Positions 34,427 to 45,577 of a stretch of DNA of 64,000 bases are shown piece by piece; position 1 is the first letter of the stretch, and each line of letters opens with the position of its first letter. The position numbers and the translations under genes were made by a program. Source of the stretch: Xenoacremonium recifei (lineage: Eukaryota; Ascomycota; Sordariomycetes; Hypocreales; Nectriaceae); assembly GCA_012184525.1 (NCBI GenBank), contig WOFQ01000009.1, forward strand, positions 744,001 through 808,000, read 5' to 3'. A model generated the notes under the pieces. That model did not search any database. It saw only the letters and a program-made list of their open reading frames with translations, and had not been told where the DNA came from.

Positions 34427-37400
34427 CGTGAATGTTGTGACTGCTCGGAGTTCTGAGGGGCAGATGAGACCGGAGGAGGAGTCGGAGTCGCGCGGGGGTA
34501 TTCGGCGACAAGGAAAGGGGGACCCTGCGAGAGCAAGACACCAATTGATTCCTAAGCTGCTAGAAGGGCGTGGACGTCGATTGGTCTGATTTGGTCTCTG
34601 GGAGGTGCCGTGACCGGGGTCGGTGATGGAGGAGGGGGAATGTGGTATATGGAGGGTGTCAACGAATCCAAGCCCCAACCAGATCCGCCATAGAGTGAGT
34701 GATGGTGTGACAGGTCAAGTTCTTTGCTGGAATGATAAGCAACGGGACTCCCAAGAATCCCTTCGCCGACGTTGATTCAGTGCAAGCAGCGATGCCAGGA
34801 GCGCAGAAAGTTGATATTAGGGCGTGGTGGCTTGGCTGGTTTCGTCTCCGGCGGTTTGCGCCTCTTGGTCCCTGGATTGCACCCAACCGAGCTGACAACC
34901 GCGTCAGAACAGAGCCCCGACGAATAGATAAGTAAAGAATCAGCAAGGTCCGATGGTCCTAGACGGAAGCAGTCCCGAGCGACGACCCGAAGACGGACGG
35001 GGTTGCGCAGATCAAGTCCGCAAATGCGCTTGCTGACTCATCCACCACCTGGGGAAAGTCGCTGGTCAAAAGATACCTCACGCACAGGCACAAACACACG
35101 CAGAGAGGAGGTCAACAGAAGCTTAATAACAATTATGAAATAGCAGTGCTCTCGGGCGTTGAGAGAAAATTCGCGGCGGCGTGGACCCTCACTCCACCAG
35201 GCCTCTCGTGGTGATTCTGGCGATGCTTAGAAATCCAGGCCCGGAATGGTCTGGCTTGGATTGCATCATCGGCGTCGCCCTTCCGAAGCGGGTTTGGACG
35301 TTTGCATCGGGAGCCGACTCTCGGCGAGTCTCCTAATAGTTCCCGAAGAGGCAAGTCGAGGGAAAGTGAAGCCGTGACCCTGATGGTTGCCTCTGTATAA
35401 TTAATATTAATACTACTGAAGCCCTCGATATTTCTCATGCACAGATTTCATGCATGATTGTTTATTTGCTTGAGCTAGCATTGTTAAGCGGAGCAGATTG
35501 TTTCAGTGGCGCCGCCCAATCAAAAGCCAGCTCTTGCGCCAGTTCGTTCGTTACAGGTATCCCATCCTTCTGCCTACCCTGGAGCCTCTCAACCAAAACT
35601 CCTGGATCCCGAAGACGGGGTTTCGGACGCCGTTCAGCTGTAGGGGTCATAAAGGCGAGTGCCGGACCCCGACTACAGGCCAATTCTTATCAGTTGTCCT
35701 TGGAAGACGCCCCTCCACGTCGCAGCGTAAGTGGCTGTGTGGATGGCTTGGTGCAGGCGTCTGACGCAAGAGGCTATAACAGGAAACCAGCGACGGAGCT
35801 TTTCAACACGAGGTAGTCAAAGAGCTTTGGAAGGAATCGGGTTGTTCTAGAAGCCACCAAGCGATGGTTTCCCTTACGAATCAGAGAGACTAGTTTTCTT
35901 TCCTAAGATGGCGTATATTCGCTTCAATAATTTCAAGGGACCAGGACACCGGAATACAAGCAACAACTCACGTCTACTGCCCTCAATCTCAACCTCCATG
36001 CTTGGCTTGATGTACCCTCCTCGCCGAAGCTGCCGGCGTTGAAATGCGGGGAAGGCAGCCCGCAGAGGATACAGACGGCACACCAACTCGGCTTTCCGTT
36101 CCTATCGTCCTCGTACCTCCAAGGAAACCCGTTGCTCCAGCTCAGTGGCTGGACAACGAGAAGCGCAAGTGTTGCGAGTCAGAAGCATGCATCTATTCGT
36201 TCCTTGACCTTGCCTCAAGCCCCAAGTAGGGTCAAGCCTGCGAGCCGTCGAGGGAACGACAAGCTGCAACCCCCATCTGGCCAAGCGCTGGCAGAGAATC
36301 CCATCACCCGGATGGCCAAAACCCATGGGCGAGGAGAGCACTAGCTGGCAGCTGGTTAGCCCAGATACGACGTCTTCCCCTCCAAACGTCTATCCGCGAG
36401 TCTCGACCACAAGCTACAAACTGCCGCATGTACTTTATGGTACAACTGACTTCATCGGACTTCGGCTGGAAGGGGCTTTGCAATGATGATGGTGGTAGCG
36501 CAATTGACTTTCCTCCAGGCCCAAACCTTCAACTCGCCCGCCCAACGTCCCATTCCAGCCCATCCACGACGACTTCAACAGTTGCTAACACTAGGCTGTG
36601 CTGCGGGCGTTGTGGGGAGAAGGTGTGTGTGATCAATGGTGAACTTTATCCGAGGGATCAGCAACACCCAAAGTTGTGCATACCTCCAAGCTCTATTACA
36701 CCAGCGATGGCATTTCTATTCAGTCACGAGACGAGTAGGATCAGCGAGAAATCATACGACGAGGTTTTGCTTTTTCGAATCCTGGATCCAGTTCAGATAC
36801 AATCACAGCAGGAAGAAACTGCATCGTCGTGGGTGTGATGGATCAATAGTGGTGGTGCGGCGAGCTCTCTCGTTCGTTCGCTATCCTGCGGGAGAGCTCC
36901 ATGTGATCCCGCCAGCTTCTTACCAGACAGTGCCGCGACAGATAGTGCAGAGCGCCAGCAACTCAGCTCGCTCGCCAGCTCCGCAATCACCACTTGCAGG
37001 GTCTAGGCCGGTGCGAGGACATGCAGTGATCAGTACACTCGTACGGAGTATGTATGCCCTCGAGGTGTGCCACCCTTGAGATTGACAATCGTTGTCGTCA
37101 AGGGCACTCGCTCAACGTCACTTAGACAGACAGACTTTTACAAAAGTCTCGGAAGCCCCGAAATTACAAAAAGAGACCGTGAAGAGTAAAGCAAGCCTGG
37201 ACACTCATTAATCACAGAATGCTGCCCAAAGTGGCCCTCATGCGTGGGCAGCCACCGGCTTAGTCCCTGACGATCCGCCCTCACCAGCAGCTCCACCACG
37301 CCTCGAACAACGCCTGCATTGTCCGCCCAGCAAAACAAGACCGCTTACAACCACAATCGCCCGCCCATTGCTTTCGAGCCAGCTGCCATGGCCGTGGGAA

Positions 37401-37806
37401 CGGGGGAAAGCCTGGTGCGGTGCGGGTACGTACGTCAGCTCGAGTCCGGCGCAGGGACCAGGGATCCGGGGAGAGACACAACTCGCTTTGGTGCAATGGC
37501 GCTGTGCATCAGAGGTGATCGTCGGCGACAGACAGACAGTCAGTCTTTGCCTGTTCTACGGCTTTGGTGCTTCCTAGGCCGGGCTGATGACTGGCGCAGG
37601 GCCATGGCCATATCAGCCCGTAATATGCCCCCCCTGGAGAGCTTGACGTAGCATTGGGTCACAGTATCCGTAGAATATGCACAAGGCAGAAAAAAACAAA
37701 GACAGAAGATTAATGCCGATACCACAGCAACACCGTTCCTACCTTTCTTTTTCTTCTTGCTCTTTTGCAAGGTGCCTATTTATCGGATCGCTTTGAATCA
37801 TCTCGC
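34427..37806. other. Divergent intergenic region between gsh1 and igo1
   Basis: About 3.4 kb without a supportable gene. Short frames (for example 36428-36838 +) lack coding bias and known domains. A TACGGAGTA copy lies at 37042-37050. The left part should hold the minus-strand gsh1 promoter and the right part the igo1 promoter. No repeat longer than a few units and no RNA gene were recognised. Confidence 0.5.
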
Positions 37807-38130
37807 TATAAATCCAGGCCCAACCCCCCCAGTAGCTGCCTAAGTGCCGGCCCAGTGACTTCACCGCCCCGCCACAGCAACCCGCCCCGGTACCTGCATT
37901 GCCCTTCCCCCTCCCCCTCCACTGCCAGCCCAATCCAATAAGGTAGCGCAGGCTCCTCTGGACCTCCACCGTCTCTAACAGCCAACCTCATCCCTCGAAA
38001 ACGCCTGACGACCAAATCTGACTGCGACGACGAATCTTTCCTCCTCATACCCTCGTACTGCTGCGTTCAGCTCGCCGAAGCTCGATACGGTCTTGAGACT
38101 TAACTAGCACCTGCTGTCGACGACGAAGCC
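37807..38130 (+). promoter_or_regulatory. igo1 promoter/leader with TATA box
   Basis: TATAAA at 37807-37812 is followed by a C-rich, CT-rich stretch with no ATG on the + strand up to the igo1 start codon at 38131, consistent with a TATA box and a leader of roughly 250-290 nt. Confidence 0.5.
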
Positions 38131-38766
38131 ATGAATCCTCACCAGAAGAACAAGGTCGACGTCAAGGTACGCACGCATGCAACCACAACAGCCCTCGACC
38201 CAACCCTCGGCACTGCCCTGTATCTCTGCATCTTCTGAATAACAACGACGATGGCGAAGATAATGCCCTCTATTCGCCCCCAAACACTTCCCAAACACCA
38301 CCCAACCTCGATCATCTCTCTCTCCAGCCCCCCCGCTAACCTCCCCCTCCAGTCTCTCTCCCCCGAGGAGCAGCGCCTCTTCCGCCTCTACGGCAAACTC
38401 CCCTCCCGCTCCGACCACTTCGCCAAGCACCTCAAGGAGCGCAAGTACTTCGACTCGGGCGACTACGCCATGTCCAAGGCCGGCAAGGGCGACGGCGTCG
38501 ACGCCGGCGCCGTCGGCTCCCAGCACCCCGTGCCCGAGAACATCCCGCACCTCTCGTCCCCCGTCAACGGCGCCAACAGCGGTGGTGCCGGCAGCGCTCC
38601 CAAGCACCACCACCCCTCCGTGCCGGGCATCCAGGCCGGCAGCCCCATCAAGGAGAGCAGCTTCCTCAACCGCGAGACGAGCGCCGACGATGCTGAGGAG
38701 GAGGCCAAGAAGGCCGCTGCTGAGCCTGCACCGGCTCAGAGCGCGGGCATCCCGATCCGGCGATAG
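38131..38766 (+). CDS. igo1: Endosulfine/ARPP-19 family protein (Igo1-like PP2A inhibitor)
   Basis: Exons 38131-38166 and 38353-38766; a 186-bp intron with branch GCTAAC joins them in phase for 149 residues. The endosulfine core LSPEEQRLFRLYGKLPSR leads to KYFDSGDYAM at residues 43-52. Ser47 in FDSGDY is the site phosphorylated by Greatwall/Rim15-type kinases in characterised members, turning the protein into an inhibitor of PP2A-B55. That controls mitotic entry in animals and quiescence and mRNA protection in yeast. The C-terminal two thirds are disordered, His/Pro/Ala-rich, ending IPIRR. The first 12 residues come from the separate first exon, and its ATG follows an ATG-free leader. Family assignment is firm because of the intact FDSGDY motif. 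A possible AATAAA lies at 39230. Confidence 0.93.
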
Positions 38767-40023
38767 ATGTGTGGACTGGGAAATGGATTTGTGCAAGCGA
38801 TGGTGGTGAAAGCGAGCGGTTGGTGTGTTCTGTACGAAGCCCCCCCAGGAAGGAAAGAGAGAGGGTTACCCCGGGGATATCTGTCTTAGTCTTTGATTTT
38901 CTCCTTTACTGTTATGTTTGCCTGACGACTTACGAGAATCGCTCTGTTGGCGTTTGGGACACGGGGACAAACAAACTTGGTCTGAAATCTGGAACGTTGC
39001 TGCTGTTGCTGTTGTATGCGTGCTCTACACCCCACCAGATGAGATACACACAAACACATACAAAGGACTTTGGAGATTTCCTTGAAGACGCTCGTATGGC
39101 TTTGCGTGATCTGCGAAGGGTGTGAATACCTGGTAGAGATAGTTACCCGAGTCGGCAGGTCATTGCGAGGGAATTTGAGAATGGCGATGGGTCGATGAAT
39201 ACCTTTACGGAATGGTGTTAAGTATCTGCAATAAACACTTCATTTTCACCGAGACAAGTACCCAAAAAGCTGTAATAGAGGCCTGGCTCCTCCCTCAACG
39301 GCTCCTTTGTATGACTCATATTGTCCGAGCAGGATAGCATTGCCAAAATTGGTGTAATCTGGTCAATTGACGTAGCCTCACCAGGCCTTCTTGGTATCGC
39401 AGAGATCTTTACGTCGATGAGAGTTTCAAACCGTCTTTTGAACAGCTTTTATCTAACAAATGCTATGAATATATATAACATATCGTCCCATCATATCCGG
39501 CTATGAAAGATGCGCGCGCCTGAATGTGCGTATGTGTGTTTGTGTGTCCAAAATCGCAGTATGCCCTTAAATGAGCAATTTCCTAGGTATCATGCCAAAA
39601 ACTTATCAAGTCTCCAGTCTTCTCCATCACTTCCCCTTGACACCTCTTCCCTCGTACAACCTTCTCTTTTCGCTCTCGATTGTGTCTTCTTCATTTGTGC
39701 CGTTCGATCCTCTCGAACTGGCCTCCATTGGGAATGAGTGAAGGGGACATTGCGATATGTTCCAGGAATACTCCAGCGAGGGACCCTTCCCGAGATCAAA
39801 GACCAGTTTGCCCAACGTCCCCGTCAGTTTATGGACAAGAAGAAATAGGTATGTCGCGCCGCCGTGCCGGTTCGTCGGCCACCTCCGTGAGGTCTCGAAA
39901 TAGTGTACAGTAAGAGGGAGTAATCCCTTATGGCGTGGAACGATCAATTCACTCTGTGGGGGTTGTGAGTGACGCTTCTTCAACCAAGCGCCATAGATAC
40001 TATCATCTAGGTCCAATGGGTCC
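38767..40023. other. Convergent spacer between igo1 and G-alpha
   Basis: Convergent 3' ends of the + strand igo1 and minus-strand G-alpha genes. The middle (39220-39560) is relatively AT-rich with AATAAA at 39230. No additional gene is evident; frames here are short and without coding bias. Confidence 0.5.
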
Positions 40024-41349
40024 TTACAGAATCAACTGTCTCAGGTTCCGTTGGATAATCATGTCCTGGACCGAGCCCATGGTGATCTTGAGCAGGTTTG
40101 TGTCAGTAGCGTTGGTGAAGTGACCATAGATCTCCTTCTCCGTGTTTCGGTTCAACGCCCGGAACTTGTCAAGGAAGTATTTGCTGGCCGCCTTGTAGTC
40201 GTCCTTGGGTCCGTGGTAGTCCGTGAAACCGTGTTCCGTGATAGGGCTCTTGGCCAGCTTCTCCTTGAAGAGGTCCATCTTGTTGAGGAAGAGGATCAGT
40301 GCCGACTTGGTGAACCAATGCGAATTAGCAATTGACTCCCACAGCATCAGCGCCTCGTTCATTTGGTTCTAAACAAAGTATCAGTATGACCCAACGTTTA
40401 CGTAGTAAACCGGACTTACGCCGTCCTTGTCCTCGACTAGACACTGGTCGTAACCGCTGATAGCGACAAGGAATAGCAGGCAGTTGACGTTTTCGAAGCA
40501 GTGAATCCACTTCTTTCGCTCTGATCGTTGACCACCGACATCGAACATCCGGTAGGTCAGTTGACCCAGGTCAAAGATAGTCTCGGTGATACCAGTAGTC
40601 CGCAGCCGTGACCGTAGAAGATCCTGGTCATTTGGTACGTAGTCCTCCGCCCAGATTCGGTCAATGTCCTCGATGAAGCTTGGATAACGTTAGGAAGCGC
40701 ATCGACCCGACGGGTTTCAGACATGTCTTACTAGTCCAGGTTGTCATGCAGGGCAAACTCGTTGCCTTTGCCAATAGCGGCCTTAACACCACTGTCGGCC
40801 CAAAGAGCTTTGACAGGCTCGAGATAGTCGTCGGGTAGCTTTTCTTGAGGGCTGATTTCGAGCTCCACGAGAATGTGCGCCATGTGCTTCTAAAATGGGT
40901 ATTAGCAGGCAGCTCTGTTGGGCCCTCCAAGTCCACCGGCGAATTGGGAGCATGGGAGCGGAACCTGCCTCGTTCTCGGGGTTCTCAAAAGCAATGTTCA
41001 GCTCCTGCATAGCCTCGTAGATGACCCGGAAAGATTGAACGATGTTACTAAAAATTACAGGCTTCCACTCAAGCTTCTCGTTCTTGCTGAAGCCTTGTGA
41101 GTAGATCAGCTTCATCTGCTTGAGAACTGTGGATTTGCCCGATTCTCCTGCACCTGTTGGTAGCAATTGGTATTAGCAAGGCCGTGCCGATCACCGGGGC
41201 CCAAAATTGGAATTCTTCAACGCCGACGCACCTAGCAGCAGAAGCTTGACTTCCCTCGCCAGACGCTTCTCATCTTGTCGGATGGTTTTGTCGATGTCGC
41301 GCGAGCGAGCATCGCCTTGGCCGTCTTTGCTCCGGCCACCAAAGCACAT
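40024..41349 (-). CDS. gna-2: Heterotrimeric G-protein alpha subunit, group II type
   Basis: Five exons on the minus strand: 41349-41232, 41153-40969, 40889-40732, 40678-40420 and 40368-40024, totalling 354 residues. All G-motifs are intact: P-loop GAGESGKST (40-48), RTTGITE switch I, DVGGQRSERKKW switch II, LFLNKMDLF and TNATDT. The N-terminus is MCFGGR, lacking the MGxxxS myristoylation signal but with a Cys2 that could be palmitoylated. The C-terminus is LRQLIL, lacking the pertussis-toxin cysteine at -4. Those two traits point to fungal group II (GNA-2/GanA/MagC) rather than groups I or III. It would couple receptors to downstream pathways at the plasma membrane. Intron 2 (40968-40890) must begin with GC (GAG|GCAGGT): the GT four bases downstream breaks the frame, while the GC-AG splice restores the conserved PENEKHMAHIL. 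Confidence 0.92.
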
Positions 41350-44300
41350 TGTGAAGAGCTATTTGTTGAAGGTCGAGACTGTAGAAGCTTGCCGAGAGAC
41401 CCGGGAGACCTCAGCTCGAGAGAGGCGTTGGGAAGGTCGAGGAAGTTCGCCTTCTCGCGAATTGCAGATGGATCGGGGTTATCGACGAATCGCTAGGGGA
41501 TACGAGGACAATTGGGTTGCCCTGAGTGTCGACTGGCCCGGGAGGATGCTCTGGAGTCGTGGTCCCCAAGCTCGTGAGAGAACAGAGAGGCGAGAATATC
41601 CCCAAGCCGCGGACAAGACAGCTCGATGACAGAAGACAACAGACGGCGTCTTCGGTCGATGGCGCGAAACAGGATCCCCCTCTCAGATGTAGCCTGCCGG
41701 GATGGGCAAGACTCCCTTTATGAAATTTATCCTCTCGTCGTGGTGACAAGCATCCGTTGCAGGGGCTTGTTGCTGGCGTGAGGAGCGGGCGACGGACCTG
41801 GGAGGGATGCTGGTCCCAAAATATGGGGCAGCGTCTTCGTTCATGGGCCATGGGATGGAGGAGAAAGGGCTAACAGAGTCGTCGACTGTGGTGGTGGGTC
41901 GAGACTAGAGTCTAGTAACCCCGAAGTCTACTTGTATCTTTCTGCATGGTGCCCCTGAAGAAGTACGCCCAGGAGACCTCGGGTTCTCTGCCGTCGATGC
42001 CTTGGACAGTGCTGACGCTCTCTTGGACCGGAGGAGCTCGCAGCAGCATCCCTGGCAGCTCCTCCAGGTCTGTGACGGCCGGTCTCGAGCTAGGCCGCGG
42101 GAACGGCGGCAGGACGCACGCGGACGCCCAAGATTCTCTGGTACAGGTCCGCGTACGGAGCACGGAGAACGGAGTGCTGAGAACAGCGTCCTGAAAGTAG
42201 TCTTAGGCGGTGGGCTCTGGGCAGCATGAGGCACTTGCAAGTGCCTTCGTAGGTTTCCTGAGTGTTTCAGTCCGGTAGCGCCTCCCGGCATGTCGGGATC
42301 GAGTGTGCTGACCAACTGCCGCCAGGAGTTTGTCTCTGTGCTTATTGCTGTTGGTCGCCACGTTTCTCCAGACCAACGCTTTCAGGCTGCGGTGCCACCA
42401 AGGATCGAGCCTTGATCTTACTCCGGTTTCCACGAGCACCAGAGACCCGGAGAGTAACGAGAGGAGCTTCCCACCCATCCTGCATCTGCCCCTTGCCCAG
42501 CACTCGACTGGTGGAGAACTGCAACAGGCTTCGTGCCCTAGTCTCAATCCGTCTGGAGCAGAAAAGAGTTCGACGCCGTACACGCCACCCCATCGATGAC
42601 AATTGACAGATATTCGATCCGTCTCCAAAACTCCCATTTCGAGATCATCAACAAAGAAATGACATGCTCTTCATTCCAGCATGAAGAACAATGTTCGCGC
42701 ATCCGGCAGGCCAGGGTTGTGCTTTGGTTCAAGCATGTCATCTTCTTTGCGTCCGTCCGACTCCACCGAACTGGTTTAGTCCCAACGGTTGGTCGCAGAG
42801 ATCCCCCAGCTACTTTCGAAAGGTTCTAGGGGCTCAGCAAATCCTTGGGATAGACTGAAACTGTTACCATGTGTAAACCACCGGGATGCTTCTAGAAACC
42901 TTTGACCAACGGAAAGACGTTGCATATGCCATGTGCCTTCCCGAGCTCAGGTTGTCAGATTCATAATCTTGTCACCGGTGCAACGAATAGTGATCAATGG
43001 TCACCACACCTGAGCTTGTGGCTTGAGGCTGAATAGGCCGGTCTCGTACAACCCCATAAATATGACAGTTTGCCGAAGTTCGAATTGATAGATGACCAAA
43101 TGCAGACGAAGCCACGTTTAGCCCCTGAGAGTCTGGGTTGAGAGCAGCAACTCGGGCCAGGGATCAAATGTCAGGAAGTCGTACGGGGTTGTGATGCCCA
43201 CTCCGGATATAGGGATGTTCAAAGAAGTTCCCGGGTGCAACAAGACCAGACTGCTCATGTCGGCATCTTTCATGCCAAGGTGGGCTTTTTGGCTTCGAAG
43301 CCATGTGTTTGGGTCGGGGTCGTGCCAGAGACGGCCAAGCGTCGGGCCAACACCAGCGAAAGAGGAAGACGGGCGACAAGGTCAAGGGTCGACTTGGTCC
43401 TTGCTGCGAGAACAGAGTGAGAAGAGACAATCTGCGACACGTTGTCAGGCTCCTGCGAACTGGTGAATGGAGACTACTATTACACAGGCACTACTATGGG
43501 AGCCCGCTTCTTGGAGAGAGATGACGAGACGGAGGTATGGGTGGACCGCGGGGCCTGATGCTGATCCTTCTTTGCGGACCTCGCGTGTCTCGATAAGTGG
43601 GAGATGTGGTTGAAAATGGGCAGACTTCTGCGTACCGGACTGTTGTCGTCAGGGGATGCTGTTGAGGCGAAGCCGATTCATGCTCAAGCCCCTGGATTGG
43701 ACATGACCAGGATGGTATTCAGGGTCAGACCCTATTGGCGTAATGCAGGTACCATTATCCTAGGACCAAGAGGCTGCAAAGTTGGGATAAGATCGTCGGG
43801 AGCGACGGACAACCTGGTCCGTCAGCAATGGTTGATGACTCGACGGCAGTTGACTGGCTTCTTGGGGATCTCATTGACTGGTATACATAGTCCTGCTCGT
43901 TCTTCATTGGGTCGATATAGCCTAATGGCGCATGATCCGCGGTCTTATTAGGGAAGATTGGCTGCAGCTTTGTCAAAAGAGATACCAGGACTCCCTGGTA
44001 AAGTCAAACTCACGCAAGACTCGGCACGGATTTTCACCATGACCCAGAAGCAGAGGTGGATTGAAATCCCGATGCAACGCTGGGGCAAAGGTCGCTACGC
44101 CGTACGGAGTCTGGGCTAGCTCGCAGCATTCGCGCAGTTTCATCTCTTGCGATGCCGAGGGGCGCCATCCTTCGAATGGAGCCCAACGAACACACCTGAT
44201 GCTTGCTTGCGGTGCATTTGGTGATGATCAGCTGAAGGTTGAGCTTCTCTCGGAAAGGACGACTGATTGGGCGAATCCGGGGACGTCTCAGGGGTCTGGA

Positions 44301-45061
44301 GGCTCTTGATGCCAGGAAAGGAGACCGGCGCTAGTACAAGTATTTGCTTTTGGAGTGAAACATCTGGAGACAGAACAGGCCAGTCTATAGGCGAGGCTTG
44401 TGGTGGAAGGAGAAACGTCCTCGTCAGTGGCCCTGCCTGGAGTTGGATGAGGCGGACCACTTTTCCCACGAGGGACGGGACGGAAGGCGGGAGGGAGGCA
44501 GGGCGGAGAGTCGGAAGGTGGGAAGGGGGCGCCTTCCGTCGTGCACTTGCTCTTGACAGGGGCCTGACTCACGGAGTTCTATTCTTACCTGCAGTCATCT
44601 CGGCTCTCTAAGGTTGTTTATTGACCTTTTGTTCAGACGGGAGGAGAAGCTCGGAGCCGAATTAGACTGCGAGGATCCGGAAGACGGCCGGTGAAGACGC
44701 GAGACTTGAGGTTGGTAGGTGCCCCAGCTTTATACTGCAATTCGCAGAGTCTGCCGGCTAACTCCCGGCCTCAGCCAGCCTCTGACCAGCCGGTTCTCGT
44801 TCAATTGCCTCTTTCGGCAGTGTTCTGGATCGCCCAGCGAACGACGAGGACGAAGCAGCCTGCCTGGATCGACGAGTGACGATGAAGAACGGTGATTGCT
44901 GCTTCTGATTTGTCCAACGCAGCTCGCGAGCGCCGTTAAGGTGTCTTCCGGCTAGAGAACATGCACGAACGCTAATCTCACGAACTAGCCCCCCTGTGTG
45001 GTGATGTAGTTGAGAAACGGCTGCCAACTGACTTACACGGTTTGCGACGGGAGCAGCAGCC
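41350..45061. other. Divergent intergenic region between G-alpha and spermidine synthase
   Basis: About 3.7 kb upstream of both flanking genes. Frames of 60-145 codons occur on both strands but none has a recognisable domain or spliced continuation. A TACGGAGTC variant lies at 44103. The G-alpha promoter should lie just right of 41350. No RNA gene or mobile element was recognised. Confidence 0.5.
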
Positions 45062-45577
45062 ATGTTGCTCACCAGATCGACATCATTCTTCTGCAAGTCC
45101 CCCACGCGAGTCTTTGCCTCTGCCTTCGCCTCTGCACCTGTCCAGCACCCTCTCACCGCGTTTCGCCCCGTCAGTGCGCGCAACAATTCTCGCAATTCGC
45201 GCCCTCGCCAGTGGTGCCAGGTCAGCGGCCGCGAACAGACCAGCAGCAGCCAAGGCACCTGCAACCAGGTCAAGCCCGTCTCGCGCGTGGAATGGGAATG
45301 GGAATGGGAATGGGAACTGGAACTGGAACCGTCGCTGCCCGATGACGGTTTATCGCCAGTTCCAGCAGGTCCGACCACCACCAGCAGGCGATTGTGGGCG
45401 CCAAAAATTTTCTCCCCACTATCTCTACCGCCAACTCTGACGGCTGGAGGTGGTGCTACAAAACCCGATCCTCTGCGCTGCCGCTCTTCTGCTTCCTCCT
45501 CCTCCACCAACCCGCCGCTATACTTCGACTCTCGTCCGTCATTGACCTTTGCACGCACCTTTGCAACCACCGCCAAA
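45062..45577 (+). other. In-frame upstream extension of spermidine synthase, possible presequence or leader
   Basis: An ATG at 45062 (GCAGCCATGTTG) opens a 172-codon frame that runs without a stop into the canonical spermidine synthase ATG at 45578. Its start, MLLTRSTSFFCKSPTRVF, is rich in Arg, Ser and hydrophobic residues with no acidic residue, like a mitochondrial presequence. The middle holds a WEWEWEW repeat from the hexamer at 45289-45330. Other frames here are also open, so chance is not excluded; the usual enzyme starts at 45578. The stretch also contains the promoter. Confidence 0.3.
45289..45330. repeat. GGAATG/GGAACT hexamer repeat
   Basis: Four GGAATG units followed by GGAACT units and GGAACC, a tandem hexamer of about seven copies just upstream of the spermidine synthase gene. 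In the frame of the downstream gene it reads alternating Glu-Trp then Glu-Leu. Confidence 0.85.

Noticed and set aside
36428..36838. 136-codon frame with a CCGRCGEK cysteine cluster
   Set aside because: Only a few cysteines, no complete zinc motif, poor third-position bias and no splice partners.
40024..41349. Assignment of the G-alpha to group I or group III
   Set aside because: It lacks the MGxxxS myristoylation start of those groups and the C-terminal pertussis-toxin cysteine of group I; MCFGGR and LRQLIL fit group II.
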